Shown: positions 23,424-38,400 of the stretch, in pieces
Position numbering within the stretch: the stretch's first letter is position 1
Layout: the number at the start of each line of letters is the position of its first letter
Assembly (NCBI GenBank): GCA_947652115.1
Contig: OX393568.1
Span: 1,739,853-1,803,852 of the forward strand
Source: Blastomussa wellsi
Lineage: Eukaryota > Cnidaria > Anthozoa > Scleractinia > Plerogyridae
Length of the DNA: 64,000 nt
Reading direction: 5' to 3'
Made by a program: the position numbers and the translations under genes
The notes under the pieces: generated by a model
Told to the model about the DNA's origin: nothing
The model's database searches: none
Seen by the model: the letters and a program-made list of their open reading frames with translations, nothing else

Positions 23424-26400
23424 ATGTACTTCTCCATAAATGAAATGCTTGCTTTACTGCCCGTTTTAATGTGGATTGGAAATGAAGGCGCTCTCGCCGT
23501 ACAAGGTGAGTGGATACAGAGGTTTCCTCTTTCTTACACAATCAGTCAGCAAGAGACGAAGTACTAGCTTTGAGCCATTTTGTGTATATACATATTGTTT
23601 TTATGTTCCGGTTAAAATAGTAGCCATTGCGTATTTTTTTTAAAAAAAAAGCTATTGTCTTTTCCAGTAATCATTTTTTTACTCTGTACTGCACGAAACG
23701 GCAATAGAATAGGGAAGCAGAAAAACATAGTTACGAGGTCATTTAGGTCAATGTATATTTAGTGGTAAACCGGGACTTGTACTAAAGTGGGAACTTGGAG
23801 AAAAGGTGGAGGAACGGAGTGGAAGGGTAGCAAGGTGATAGGGATGGAGATTGGAAACAAAAATCTTCGCCAAGAAGAAGTGCCCCTTCCCTTCTGCCAC
23901 TATCACCTTCCCAGAAAGTGCCACAAAAAAATCATTCCAATAAGATTTTATATTAACCGCCGGTTTGCTTTAAGAGGGACTAGTCCACATGTTGGTTGTC
24001 GGTTAAAATTCCATGTACTTTGTCGGTTGTCGGTAAATATCAGTTAATTGCTTGTCGCTAGTCGGTAATTTTTTCCTCGTTTTGTCGGTAGTCAGTAATA
24101 TTTTTTGCCCTTTGTCGCTATTCGGTTAACTCCATTTACATCCTCCTTTAACAGATTGTGGCTCCGTTGTAAACAATACTCTCAGAAGTCCTGGATACCC
24201 TGGCTACTACCCAAACAACATGGATTGCAGTTATTCGATTCCAATTCCAAAAGGCCTGGCTATGGAAATCAACTTTCAATATTTTGAAGTTGAGTATCAT
24301 AAACATTGCGGGTAAGTAACGGCTAAAGTACTGTAGGAACTTTGTGTTACCATGCAGATACGATTTTGTATCTACTTCGTTTATAAATAGGAGCAAGGAT
24401 TGGGTAGCGAGAATGAGTCAGAACAACGTGGCCCGGGTTCGATTCCCGCGGGACCCGGCGCCATATGTGGGTTCAGTTTGTTGTCTGTTCTCGTCCTTGC
24501 TTCGAGGGTTTTTCTCCGGGTTCTCCAGTTTTCCTGCTTCCTCAAACACCAACAATTCCAAATTCCAATTCCTCCTGGACAGAGGACCCGCATGGAAACC
24601 AGCCTAAATATCGTTATTTATATAAATGAGAGTTAAATTTCTTAATAAGTATTGAAAATCACATGAAGTGTAACAAAACCTTTGGATTCCTTTTCCGTGC
24701 AGTTTTTTAATACGTTGGTTGTTATAATTAAAATTTCAACCCGTGACGAGCCTGTGACGAGCCTTTGACGTGACGTCCTCCTCTTCGCAACCCAGCCTTG
24801 GAACATTAAGTGCCGCCATAAGCAATTCTCAGAAATAAAAGTTTACAAAACTGACTTCTCACATTCAGAATGAATTGAAATTTTGCAAAGTAAGCAAGAA
24901 AGTCATGTTGTACACGAACATGTAAACAATGAATATTATTTATTTAATCTCAGGGGCAACTTTTATCAGAAAGGTAAAAGTTCAATGTAATTGAAAATGC
25001 TATATATATCTGTAATAGGACCAAGTGGAGCCCAAGTCGGTCTGTAATCATACAAGTGATTAACAAAATCGGAAGACCGCGACGAAATTTCTTAGTTATT
25101 ATTAAGAATAGAAATAGCAATTTACACTCAAAATAACCCTTACTCTTACAAAAGTGATTTGTTTTATTTTCAGATGGGACTATGTGATAATCAGCAATGA
25201 AGACAGCCGAACATTTGGTGTGTACTGTGGCGAGAGGACTGGAAAGAAAGTTCTTGTGACTGGAGATTACGCGGTAGTAAAATTCCATTCAGACGGTTCG
25301 GCTCCAAAAAGAGGATATTTCATGATTTTTATTGCTATTTTAGCAGGTATGGAATATGAAAACGTCCCGTTAAAGCGAGTTTCCTGAGAGTACAAGAGTC
25401 GCAGTGAAGTGGCAAAAAATATAGTTTGCTCTCGGATGATCATGATATTATTTTTAATCATAATTTTCTAATTTGAAAGAAAATAACCCTTACTTAATGA
25501 AAACTAGGAATACGAAATTACATACTTACGGATTTTTAATTAGTGGAACTATTTGCCAACATCAGTCCAGTTGTAACATACAAGTTTGTTCAAAAGTCGC
25601 GACGTGTAGCAGTCAGCCCACGTGGCAAGAATTTTTGTTATTAGCCAAATTATATTGCTCACGAATTTACTCTTTTATCACCGCAGGGAATGGTACACAA
25701 CCTCCGTTACTCAAAGGTATGTACATGGCTGCTCAAAATAATTCAGCAAATACGGTGTACATATAACTGAGGCCGGTAGGTTTCAGAAAGAAGGGAAGGT
25801 ACAGGATAGGTAAAGTCTGCGATGTGCTATGCAGTGTTACCAATCATGTTAGAGAGCGTGATGATATATTCAGATTAATTGCTTTGTTTCGACAGAATGT
25901 GGAGCGGTTGTGAACAATTCCCTTAAAAGTCCTGGATATCCAAACGGCTATCCAAACGATACAGACTGTGTTTACATGGTTCCTATCCCACAGAGCATGG
26001 AGATGAGCATTTACTTCAGTGACTTTGATGTGGAGCATGGTCCGTTATGCAGGTAACAACTAATTGCATAGGTACACGATTTCCCTTTAATTGGCCCGGG
26101 ATTAATTTATTTATATATAAACAAATACCAATAGGAACAGACTCTTCACGCGGACATTACATACATAAGCACCATCAAAAATTTAAAAAGCTTACCTTAC
26201 TTTTTAGGTTTTGGTGGAATTCGAAATTTAAAGGGACACTGTCGCGCCTGATATATTATATTTTAATAAGTATGGCTTATAGCTTGCTGTAGTCGTGCTT
26301 TGTTGTCTTGCAATAGAAGGAGAAAAATTCTAGGAGCAAATACGTATCAACTAGAAGAAAACATAACTGTTAAAAGATTCAAAATTTCAACAGAATTTTA

Positions 26401-29400
26401 GCTTTGATTTCTGGACATCCTGTCCAGAAATCAGTTTTGATGAATTACAATCCACTTCCATCCTTGTAATCATGTACTACTTCCATAAAATACCTCTATC
26501 TTGTTCTATGGAATCTTTTTATCAAATTTCTTCGTGTATTTGGTGGAATTTTACACAATAATATGGAAATGAGAACATAAAAAATTAAATATTCAGGCGT
26601 GACATGACAGTGTCCGTTTAACTTTCATGAGATTTAATATACTTGATGGTACCTCTTATCCGTTAAATAAATGAATCCAAGAAAAATGGCCTAGATTACA
26701 AAAAACACCATACTTTCTAAAGAACGGAAGAGCGGGACGCCTCATGAAAAGTCTATTAGATGGCAGGAGGGCCCAAAATGGCCACGGCCAATGGCGCTTA
26801 TGAGTGTGTCTGTAGAGTTAGCTTTTATTTGGAAAGAAAGTTATGTGCATATTTAACGACGATCTGCAGATAACATGTGTTTGCGTTTATTCGCGCAACG
26901 TACGTATTTCTCTTTATAGTTACGACTATCTGCAAATTAAAAATGACAAAAACAAGACACTTGGATTGTACTGCGGTCTGAAGCCGGGACTGGAGCTCCG
27001 TTTAACTGGGCACCACGCGGTGATAATATTCCATTCAGACTACAGTCTTCAGAAAAGAGGATTTCTGATGGTGTTTAGTTTTACTCCAATCTGTAAGTAC
27101 AAGGTGAAGCTTGACCTGCAGGTAGGACTGGCCGTTGGTAGTTCCAGCAAATAAATTTAGGTTCTTGTTGTAAATCCCCACATTTAATAACATACATGTA
27201 GTCATTTCAACAGTCTAATTTACTGATTTTTATATACTGAAAGATCAGCTGAGGATTACCAATGAAAGATGCTCGAATACCACCCTAGTACTTCTAAACT
27301 TTAATTCCATGACCTACACACTTTAAAATTTTACCAGAGGTAACCGAATATCCCCAAGAATGGTGTTTTTTGACAGTGACCCATGAACCTCGTCCTACGC
27401 AGAAATGTTATTCGGAAACGAATTTAACTAATTTGAGTTTTTATTTGTCTAGTTCCACCTATGCTAATGGTTCCAGAACCTGTCTTGCGAACATTGTCTG
27501 GTTTCAAAGTGTTCCCATGCTCAGTCAATGGAACTTTTCCCATAAACACAGCAGTGATTAAGAACTCCAAAACGCTCGTAAATTCTGCAACAAACACCAT
27601 AACTATCACATTAACGGAGGAAGGAAACTACACTTGTCTCGCCGAAAGCAAATATGGGACTGACGTGAAAAACTTCACAGTTATTTTCAAAGGTGAGACA
27701 TCTCCTTAGCGGTTATGGAGAAATAGTTAATAATTATTCGCCATTTTCGCATTTACCATAATACTCCTTGTTTGCCCCCAGACTTTTGCATAACTTTTGT
27801 TTCCCACGACTTGAGAATTGGGCGAGCTTTTTTTATTCATGGCGCCCGAGGGAGATATACGAAAAAGAGACTGCTCGTAGTCTATCATTGTCATTGTTGC
27901 TGTGTTTGGTCTTTAGATTGTGGACCTCACTGTTCTCATGCATGGTCCAAATATTCGGGTAATACGTTAAAGTGCAGCGACGTCAAATCATCCCTGGACA
28001 TCATCAAATGCACTCCAATGATGACTAAAAAACTGTGAGATTGCCTAAAAAATATTTTACATTTTTATTTAACTTTTTCTTACGTTTTGTGTATACTCAT
28101 CTGTAGCCACGTGACCATTGAGGGTTTTATCGGTATGTGATCGGTATAATTCGCAGATTCTGGACTTTTAACAAATGACGTATCATATATTCTGCTTAGA
28201 TCTGCTTACGTAAGTTAACCGTATCTTAGTTTAAAGAATGTAGATTATAATGTGAAATACAACTTCACATTTTCTGCCCGAATTTTTTTTACTCACAGGG
28301 TGGTGAAGTCAAGCAACCTTTCTTGTACGTCAGTGGGGCGATTTTCCAGCCTGAGAAATCTAATGTGGCTGTAAGCGTCGTCAAATTAAGTGGCAATGTT
28401 CTCATTCGATTTATTCCCGTTATTAAATAGCTTATTTAATTCCTGGCTGATTGAATGTCATTGAATTTCTGTAATCACTTTGATGTCCATTCCCTCTATT
28501 GCGTACCAAAGGGGCTCATTATTAAAATCACACTGAAATTTGCTTGCGAGGGTTACTATTTTATCACCAATATCCAATGCGTTAGTTTATTAATTTTTAA
28601 CCTAACACATATATTACATGATTCCTTTTTAAAGAGAATACTACAATACTGGTGTTACATTTCTATCCGAAAATGTGTTTATCAACATGACAAATTTGGA
28701 AATTTTGTAAGTAAATGGTAGCTCACCTTGTATGCTCCAGAAAATAGCATGCGTATGATACCAGATCACTAAGCGCTTTTGAGGAAAAACATTTTTGTGA
28801 TTCTGCAACATACAGCACTCATTTAATTATTTTATAATTTTAAATGCTAAAAGGGTGTTTTATCGCTTTTATCGCTGTCTTGGCACGAGGATTAATAAAG
28901 GACGTCAGAATACGGTCACTTTATCAGTGTGCGATTATGGTAAAACATTTAATGGCCATTTTCCAGCTGCGTTAAATACATGGAAGGCCAAATGGGTGAC
29001 GATAGCTTCTTTTTACAGAGATTTCTCTTTCAACGCCATTCGAATGCTACCTGAAGGAATTTTTGCCACACTTACAAATTTGAAAGAGCTGTAAGTAAAA
29101 TTTTCATTGTGTCTAAACGCTTCGTCCATTGGTTCTTTTACATAATTACTAGAATGATAGCTTTTCCTTTTCCCAGAGATTTTTCTTCAAATGCTATTAC
29201 ATCTCTTCCTGAAAGAATTTTTGCTACACTTATAAATTTGGAGGAGCTGTAAGTGAACATTTTCCCTAATTCAAAATCATTTCTCTTCTTTTATTTTCTT
29301 TCGGTGATTTTTCTACCTCTCAATTTTGACTGAATCGGTTTGTAGTACAAAGCAAACCTCAGCGACCAGGAGACACACGAAAACAAACAAATTATTTTAT

Positions 29401-32400
29401 GTGTTTTTGCACACTTTATTAATTATCTTGCCTAATTTTGTTTCTTTTCTTTTTTTTAAGTGATACTATGATCAAATTTTTGGGCTTTGATTTTTTAGTT
29501 GCATTATAGAGAATGCAAGATTTAAAATGTTTTCGTTTTCTGAGATATTTAAAAATGTTAAAATATGCAAATTAGGGGAATGAAGGCGTCATCTATTCAG
29601 CCCCATTTGATCGATATTGATTATATAAGTGGAGCTATCTCAATCAATTTGCTGCAGAAACCATTGAAACTTGGTATGCAAATAGTTTTGAAGGCGGCAC
29701 AGCCACTGATTTAATAAAATTACATTACCATGGCAACGCACACACCCCTTGGCCATGCTGTCAATATTTATATGAATTTTAGCCCAGAAAATGAAACCAG
29801 GTCCAGTAGTCTACCAAAGAAATTTATAAGCTTGCTAGATCAGGAAAATAAGGTTGCACTGAGAAATATCAAAATGGAACCTGAAAATAAAGCCGGAAAT
29901 GGTCGTATCATTTTAACACAAACATAAGTGCAAGGCTGATACTACGTAAAAAAGGTGACTTAAAACAGGATTGCAATGGTAGACGGCTGTTTCGTACTCA
30001 TCAGAACTCGTACGTCAGCACGAATCAGCTGTAGCAGCATTATCGTTCGCGGTTCTTTGCGGTTTTCACTTCTTACATTGTGCAGCTTTGGAACCAAATA
30101 TGTTGCCATGGTAACATAATTGATAGTCTCATTTTGTACAACACACCTAGTAGAGTCTCGGTGACAAGAAGCAAACATTTCTTATACACATTGGTCGAGA
30201 TATCTCGCTTTCACATATTTGATTAAAATTTGGTTGAAAGTATGACGTCATCACTTAGGTAATTAATTTGCTTATTCTGGAAAACGAAAAGAGATATTTA
30301 AAAAGTGTTAGCGCCCTTTTAATTCTCATACCAACCACTTTTCTATGTTCTAAAATTGATAAAAAATCTTCGTGCAAGAAAATCTAACTTCTGTTTGCAA
30401 ATTTATTCGTCTTGTAATTCTTTATTTGCATCGTAAACAGATCCTTTGAAACAAACGCCATAAAATTTCTTCCTGAAGGAGTATTTTCCATGTTGACTAA
30501 TCTGATGGAGCTGTAAGTAATAAGGTGTATTATGCTTCAACAAGGGACTTTACGAAACCACGACGGCAACGTCAACGAGGACGTCGCTAAACAAAAGATT
30601 TAATGAGCAGAACAATAGTCCTGCACGTGCGTTATCCATCTTTGTTCATTTCTTTGGCGTCCTCTGCAAAACAACGGCGTGTAAAGACTATATTCTGAGT
30701 TGTGTTGAGAGCGTGAACGGCAACGGCGAGTAGAAATTAGCTCTGATACTGATAATCACACTGAACAAATTCTGATAGTTGCGACATTCTTACGCAAAAT
30801 TTAAATGCATTTTTTTGCGGACGTTGTCGTTGGCGTCGCCGTCGTTGTTTCGTCCCTATTTTTCCCCAGAGACGTCGGTTGAAGGGAAATTCTATTTTTT
30901 GAGAGATCCGCTTACATATGGATTGGCGGCAGAAATCACAACTGTTGAATTGGGTTCGTCAGTATGTTAAAGGCCTAATGACAGTCTTGTGACTAGCACA
31001 CCCGTTGCTTTTGAACTGAAGGGATAAAAAAAAAGAACTCGGATAAAATATCCCAGAAGAAGGCTAGCTTTATCAAAATGCGTCATTCTCGCCCCAAAAC
31101 ATTCCTGAGTACTCGAAAATAAAAACATGAAACAGGTCAGTAAGCGCTCATTTTGATATATCATTGATTTAAACATCATTTCAATTTTTATACTGTATTT
31201 CGTTCGTCCACAGAGATTTCCGTTCAAACGCTATTGCATTTTTACATGAAAAACTGTTTGTAAACCTAAAAAATCTTAAGCAGCTGTAAGTATAAGATGA
31301 CAGGTAATTCCGGTAATTCCAAATTTGTGGGATAACGGGCCCGCTATACAAAGCGTTCCTTTTTTAATATTTATCTGAGTTCTGCTTGTTGGTGATGCAA
31401 AAAATATTTTGTGCTGAAGGGCAAAACACAGGGTCACTATAGAATCTATGGCCAAAAAGAGTACTTGCAGTATTTCTTTCGATACGTTTGCTTCGGTGCG
31501 TCTCACAATGATTGCTCATCTAAGGAAGAACAAGCTACTGCGGTTTTTTTTATTAGAGTATTTATATAGTCTTCTTTCCGCAGTTCTAGTTAAGAATTTT
31601 AAATTATCCAATTAGGACCATTTCGATGGAAACCGTCCGTATTGCAAGATATTTGCAAGATATTTATGTCGCAATAGACGTTGTAACAAATTCGTGCCCA
31701 AGGGGGGATATTGGATGGCTATGAGATTCGTTTAAGAAATCGCACGACCTCGAGTAGAATTCTTGATTAATAGGTACGAGTGATGTTTAAAAGCTCTCAA
31801 AATTGCATGAGACTTTACCATAATATAATCACGAATTGTACTCGAGGTCGTGCGATTGTTTTATTTATAGTATATTCAACAAAATAAAAGAAAGAAAAGA
31901 CCTCATTTGTTTCTTACATCTGCATCATCACTGGAGTATGTTTTCTAGTTCTTCCGCCGAATATTCTTCAAGGTTAGGGTTTAATTTGCGCTCTTTAGCC
32001 CAGCTGCGCCACACATTTATCCAGGTTTGTGTGCCTTTCATTGTATTTTCGTTGGTTGCTGTTTTTGAAGCTCGACCTCGTTAGAGAAAGCAAACAGACT
32101 GTCGGCCATTTAAATTAATGTCTCTCCCCTTTAAATTTTGCCGCGCTTGCCAGCGTTTACACATGGTTGTTATAAAAACAAATAATAGGAACTCTGCAGA
32201 ATACAATTTGGATTGATTGTACTGCTCTCGTCCAATCAGAATAAAGTAAGGGACTGTGCAATAATTACCTGGAGGGGGGGGCCGTAAAACGAGAGGGGGG
32301 GGCACAATGTAAACTAACAGCCTTAGGGAGGGGGGGTAACATGTAATTTTCTAAATAAGTGGGGGGGGGGGGCAACTAAAAAACTGACTTTATGACTCAA

Positions 32401-35400
32401 AAACCAAAGATATTATTTTACTGAAAATTATACTCACTTTTTTCTGGACTGATTTATATAAATTTCATATGGCATGACCTAACATTTAAAGTAACACAGC
32501 CATGAGCAGTTCACCAATCTGGGACTGATTTTCAATGATACAATGATAATGCTTTATTTGAAAAGCTTAAGAAATTGAAAGAAGATCATGTTCGCCAGGG
32601 ACAGTACTTCCTCGAGTACCTAAAGTTTTCATGCACCCCAACGTGCGATGGGTGCTTAAATGAGGGTTGGACAAGAGGCCTCCCAGTCAAACGTTCTCCT
32701 GTTCCAACCCTTGATGCTGCTTCGCCTGAGAAGTACTTCCCATCCACTACGACAACGTCCACTGGAGTCGAGATCGACAAGTTCCTTCCCAGTGTTCAGA
32801 TCAAGAAATTGTTTAACGAGGGAAAATTGCCTACCTCTGAAGAAAGGTCTTTGCAGGACGTATGTTCTCAGTACAATGTGGACGAGATGGCTTGTAAAAG
32901 TTATGTACAGCACCTTGAGTTCCTCGATGCGAAGGCCAAAAAGAGAATAAAAGAAAGGAACACTCTGCCGCAAATTTCTTGGACAAGTGAAGCCGATGTA
33001 AAAGCGCTTACAAACAAGCAACTGAAAATGTATCTGAAGCAAAAGGGTCTAAAGATAAGTGGAAGCAAGGCTGATTTAATCCATCGAGTTCTCACCCACG
33101 CACGCGGGAACATCTGTGCCAGAGATGCTGTAGAAGATGAGGAATCTCCCAATTCATGCGAAGACGACACAAACTCGGAATCCAGTGATTCTGATGACTC
33201 TTCAAACGACTCTCCAACATACATCGAAGAGTCATTCGAAGTGATGTTTGTGCCGGATGAAGACATTCAACAAGTTAACTAGGTACGAGGGAATCAATGG
33301 GAGAAGTTGTTTTTCCAAGGGAGAGGGGGAGGGGGGGGTCAAACTTAATGTTATTATTGTGTGAGGGGGGGTTGAAGTTAATTTTTGCTTAACGAGAGGG
33401 GGGTATGACTTAATTTTTGGCCATTTGGAACCCATTTTACGCCCCCCCCCCCCCTCCAGGTAATTATTGCACAGTCCCTAATTTTGTTGAGTGCACTATG
33501 ACAGAACGAATACGCATTCAGTCTAAAAAACAAAATCGCAGATTTATATGAAGATTCATATTAAGAATACTTTTATATGGTAGATTATTTGTGTACGCGC
33601 GACTGCATTTACCTATTGTAATTTGTAATTCCTTTTAGTGTAGACGTTGTAGCAAATCATGGGGCCCGTTTTTCTACACTGATTTCAACAATCCCCATTC
33701 AATAGAGCCGTCCATTTTGTTGTTTTACTTTTCCCGCAGAGATTTGGCCTCAAACAATATTACAACTCTCCCTGATGGAGTGTTTAACAACCTGACAAAC
33801 CTGGTTTATCTGTAAGCGAAGGCCAGATTCAACAGAAAGCACCTAGATGCTTAAAGGAGCGACGTCACTGTTTGTGCCTACTGAAAAATTCAGCCTAAAT
33901 TTTTCAAAATCGTCATTTGCAATCCGTCTCAGTCTTCTCCATCCTCAACCATCCTTGTTCCTTCTAGGTTTTCGTGCCTCTTTGGTTTTTCTTCCTTTGT
34001 AAACTATCAGTTTTAGGTTTCCTACATTTTAAGAGTAATTTGGTTTGTTGCAAAAAATAGCTCAAAATATCGGGACGTAGCTTCTTTAATTGCTAATAAA
34101 ATGTGGGTTTTACAAGGATTAAATGTTCGGTTATCACGAGCGTGACCCCACGAAAACCATGAATCCCCGGCAGAATTCGAACCCACGAACTCCCATGAAC
34201 TCTTGGCGAGCTTCGCTATGTTACAAGGTTCATAATGTGACTCACATTGTGACATACATCCTACATACTGTTAAGATCAGCAATGTCGAAGCAATGTGAT
34301 CAGATAAAGAATTAAAAATTGTAATTATTCAGCTCGCGGAATAAATGAAAAAGTCAAGATCTTTAATTTTTACTTGTCACGAGCGCATGTAAATGTATGG
34401 TAAATCTAGGTCAAAAGGAGTGCGGGAGTCAATATTCTACATTCAAGGATTATTTTTTCTAGGCGTTTGACGAAAAACCCGATTACAAATCTAGACGAGG
34501 GAATCTTTACTCCACTTAAAAGTCTGACGAATCTGTAAGTGAAGGAAGATGGCGGTCTCATTGAGAGCGTGGAAAAAATTAGCATAGCGACAGGTAAAAA
34601 ATGAAACAGCCGGTGATTGAAGCAATGTGATATTCGTTCATTAGCAAAATAATTCTATAAATAATTAAATATAAGAAAGTGCTAATCGTTTCTCTTATTT
34701 GCTGATTCCAGACTGCTATCACAAATCGCTATCACATTTCTACCTGATGAGATCTTTGCTAGCCTCACAAATCTGGAAGAGCTGTAAGTTTGGCAGCAAA
34801 CAAAGCAACAAAGCAGGAGAACATAGAATCCGTATAAACGAAGGAGCAATTCATGTGCACGTGAAATCCGACAGAGCTCCGGTGTAACTACATGATTGTT
34901 ACTTCCAACCCCACGCGGGTTAATCAACGAGATAAACGGGTCACTTCTTCTGCTTTATACAAAGTTTAGTTTTCGCTAGAACGATAGAAGCCCCTTCAAC
35001 AGCTTTAATTAATTTTGTAGTTTGTTCCAACTGAAGCTTTTCAAAAGTACAAGTTTCCGTGTGCAAAAATGACATACAGCCCACCTGCCCACAAAAATCT
35101 GCAGTACTGCATCGGCTGACAAGTTAAACACCTACTTGTAATACATGATTATTAGGATAACTGAGTGATGATTTAATTTAGCCCCATTTCCCAGCTTACT
35201 TTTCTTAAAACCGAAACTTAGTGCCATTGAATTCCCAGTTTTTGTTTCTAATTTCAGTCTTAGTAACACGAATCACCAATTCACTGCAGTGAAAAAAAGA
35301 CGCTCTTGCAGGCCAGCTGGGACGTGTTAAGTTGATGAATGCAAATTTACCTTCGTGGAGAATTTGAAAGAGCGGCCTTTTCGACTTTGCGCCGACTAAA

Positions 35401-38400
35401 GGCTAACGATCAAACATCCTCCTTTTCCAAAATTGCTATGGCGGTTAATTTTCGTTTAATGACCTTTAGTTTATAACCCTGACTAAGTAGCCCATTTAAC
35501 CCTGAGCTTTTAAAAACAGCCGAGAAGCAATCTGTTTTAAATCTATTAATTCCAGAATTGTTTATTTCTTAAATCAGGTATTTCTCTTCAGAATTTCTCA
35601 CGATTATACCGGAGGGAACATTTGCTAACCTGAGCAATTTGATGTCACTGTAAGGGAAACTGGCCCTTAAACAAAGAAATCACTCGCAATTTATCAAACC
35701 CGCCATTTTTTTCGCTTAAAGTGGTTAACAACAGTTTTGTGCTCATTCCAGGTCCTACGTAATACTTATCTTATACTTTGATGGGTACTACCAAAACCCG
35801 GTTAAGCTTAGTACAATAATCGTATCATACAAGTGCCCAATCATTTGCCAACAAGTTGTGACAATTATCTTGGCATTAATTGTTACCATAGCAGCAGTAT
35901 AGTCTTTCAGGTGCTTATTACTCAAAAACGAGCTTGGTGAAGTTTATTTTTAGTATCATGTTTTGATCACCATATTAAGATAAAACTTTGGCAAAGTTAA
36001 AAAATCTTCTTGGACGCGGTTAAATTAACAAAAACAGTTTTTGTTTGATACCATTGTATACGGTCACATCAACTGTAGTGATCAACAGTCACTGTGGTAA
36101 ACTGACCCTGGAAACTGTTGTGAGTCACAGTAAAAAGAGTACGTTATGCGTTCAAAGTTTGACTTTCACGTCAACCCAGAAAACTGCTGCAATAAATAGC
36201 AAATAGAGTTTTGTCGACTTTCAGGAAGCTAATTTATAAAGAACCATGAGAGGATTAAGAGTTCAGTTATTGCAACTCTACACAAGTGCAAGAAACTAGG
36301 TTTTATGTTCCTTATCGAATATTAATTTAAAAATATTGAAACGATTTCGATTTGACAGGGATTTCACTTCAAGCGCTATTACGTCATTACCCGACCAAGT
36401 GTTCACTAACCTGACAAAACTTGAATTTCTGTAAGTGATTACTCATTCGACGCGAATCAAACAGCGTGAAGGTAATGAAAATAAACTGAAAGTGACTCGT
36501 GTAAACATAATATTAATATTTATATTTATATTGTTAGAGAAGCTGACAAATTTTCTACATATATGTACATTGTAGGTCATTGAGCACATAAACGTCCGAG
36601 AGCTGAAAGCGTTGGTTACGACCAACAATGAAAACTTTAACAGCCGATACGTTATGTTATTATTATATTATATTATATGTTATTGCATTATGTTAAACAT
36701 GTCGTCGTCAAAGAAAATTTAATAAGTTTATTATAATTGTAGTTGCTAGACGATTTCTTTACACAGGGATTTTTATTCAAACTCGATTTCATCTTTGCCC
36801 GATGGAGTCTTCTCGAGCCTTGCTGTGTTGTCACTGCTGTAAGTGAAAGCTGGCAAACTTAGAATACTGTTCCCATTTGTCTGTCTGTACTATTAGAGCA
36901 ATATATTTTATAAAGAGGAAATTAAAACCATGCAATCAACAACAGAGCAACGTTCGGACTCTCTCAATATGCTGGTGGGGGCTGGGGAAGTTGGTTGCCA
37001 ATCTCTTCTACCCCACCCCTGAGATATTCGTATAAGTGTTTATTGCTATGATGTTTAGTCTTAACGTGGCTGTTACAGTGCGGGCACTCAAACCGTGAAC
37101 ATTTGACATTTATTTTTACATTTTTTGTTATGATTATCCAACGAGAGCTCTTGACATAGACCAAAGGATTAGTGTTTTCAGCACCAAAGATAGCTAATTA
37201 TTCTGTTTATATGAATGGTAAAGTGTGACGGTTCGAGTGTCCTCGCTGTAATAATTCCGTCACGTGTTTAAACTTTTAGGAGAAAAATGTTTGAGTGCTG
37301 TTCTTGATGCCAACTTTTAAACCGTATTTTTGTTACCCAAATTTGGAAATTTTAAAGAAGATTCTTTGTTATTTTGATTTGTCTTTTCCAAGATAAATGT
37401 CTATTTTTTCCTTAAATAATGTCGCCACTTTGTGATGACTTTTCGCTTTACAGAGATTTCTCCTGGAATACTATTACACTTCTACCTGAAGGGGTGTTTG
37501 ACAACCTGACAAATCTACGAGTCCTGTAAGAAAATGATAATCCGGAACATACTCTTATTTATTGATTACGCGTGTGTAAAAAGTACTTGAGAAATGTTTG
37601 TTGCATTAAATGTGTATGTGTACATTTGTGCGTCAGTACGTGGGACACAAACACCTCTCTGTTTCCTCTTAACAGGCACATTGATTCAAACGCCATAAGA
37701 TTTCTACCTGACGGAATCTTCTCCGCCTTGGAAAATTTAAGTGAGCTGTGAGTAAAATGTACCACACACATTTAAATATCATATTTAACAATTATCCTGC
37801 GAAATCGCCGAATATCGCCTGATACTTAGCCGACGAGTCCGAAAATAAGGAACCTATTTTCTTGCGGACATAGCAGTGAATCAGGCCTAGCGCAGAAAGC
37901 AAACGTAAGCCCCATCTTGCCTGCTCGGTTCGCAACCATAGTGAAACATTTTGTTTATGCATGGCGTCTTCTCAGGGAGCAAGTCGTATAATGGCATTAG
38001 TAGTGTAATTCCATCGTTTCCATGAAACTTATACATTTAAAGTGCTACTATGATGAAATTTGGATGTCTCCAATCTACGCCATTTTAAAGCATTAAACAG
38101 TAGTCTGCATGAGAAGAAAAATGCCGCTTGCTTTTTCGAAATATTAAAGTTTTAAAAATATGCAAATTAGGTAAATGATGACGTCATAGACTCGACCAAA
38201 TTTTAATCAAATAAATAAAGTAAAAATATCTCACCCAGTTTATATCAGAAATTTTTGATTCTTTTCATCATGACTCTACTAGGTGAGTTGTGCAATATGC
38301 GATTAACAATTATGTTACCATGGCAATATGCTGGGTCACAGACCTCCCTAATATTAAAGGCTATTCTGGCCATTTTTGGCCGTCAATTTTGTTATGACTC

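Noticed and set aside
35258..35329. Possible extra LRR exon (acceptor TTTCAG then LSNTNHQ)
   Set aside because: Only the first residues resemble an LRR; the LP..F..L.NL half is missing, the length to the nearest donor is 68 rather than 72 nt, and the frame would break.
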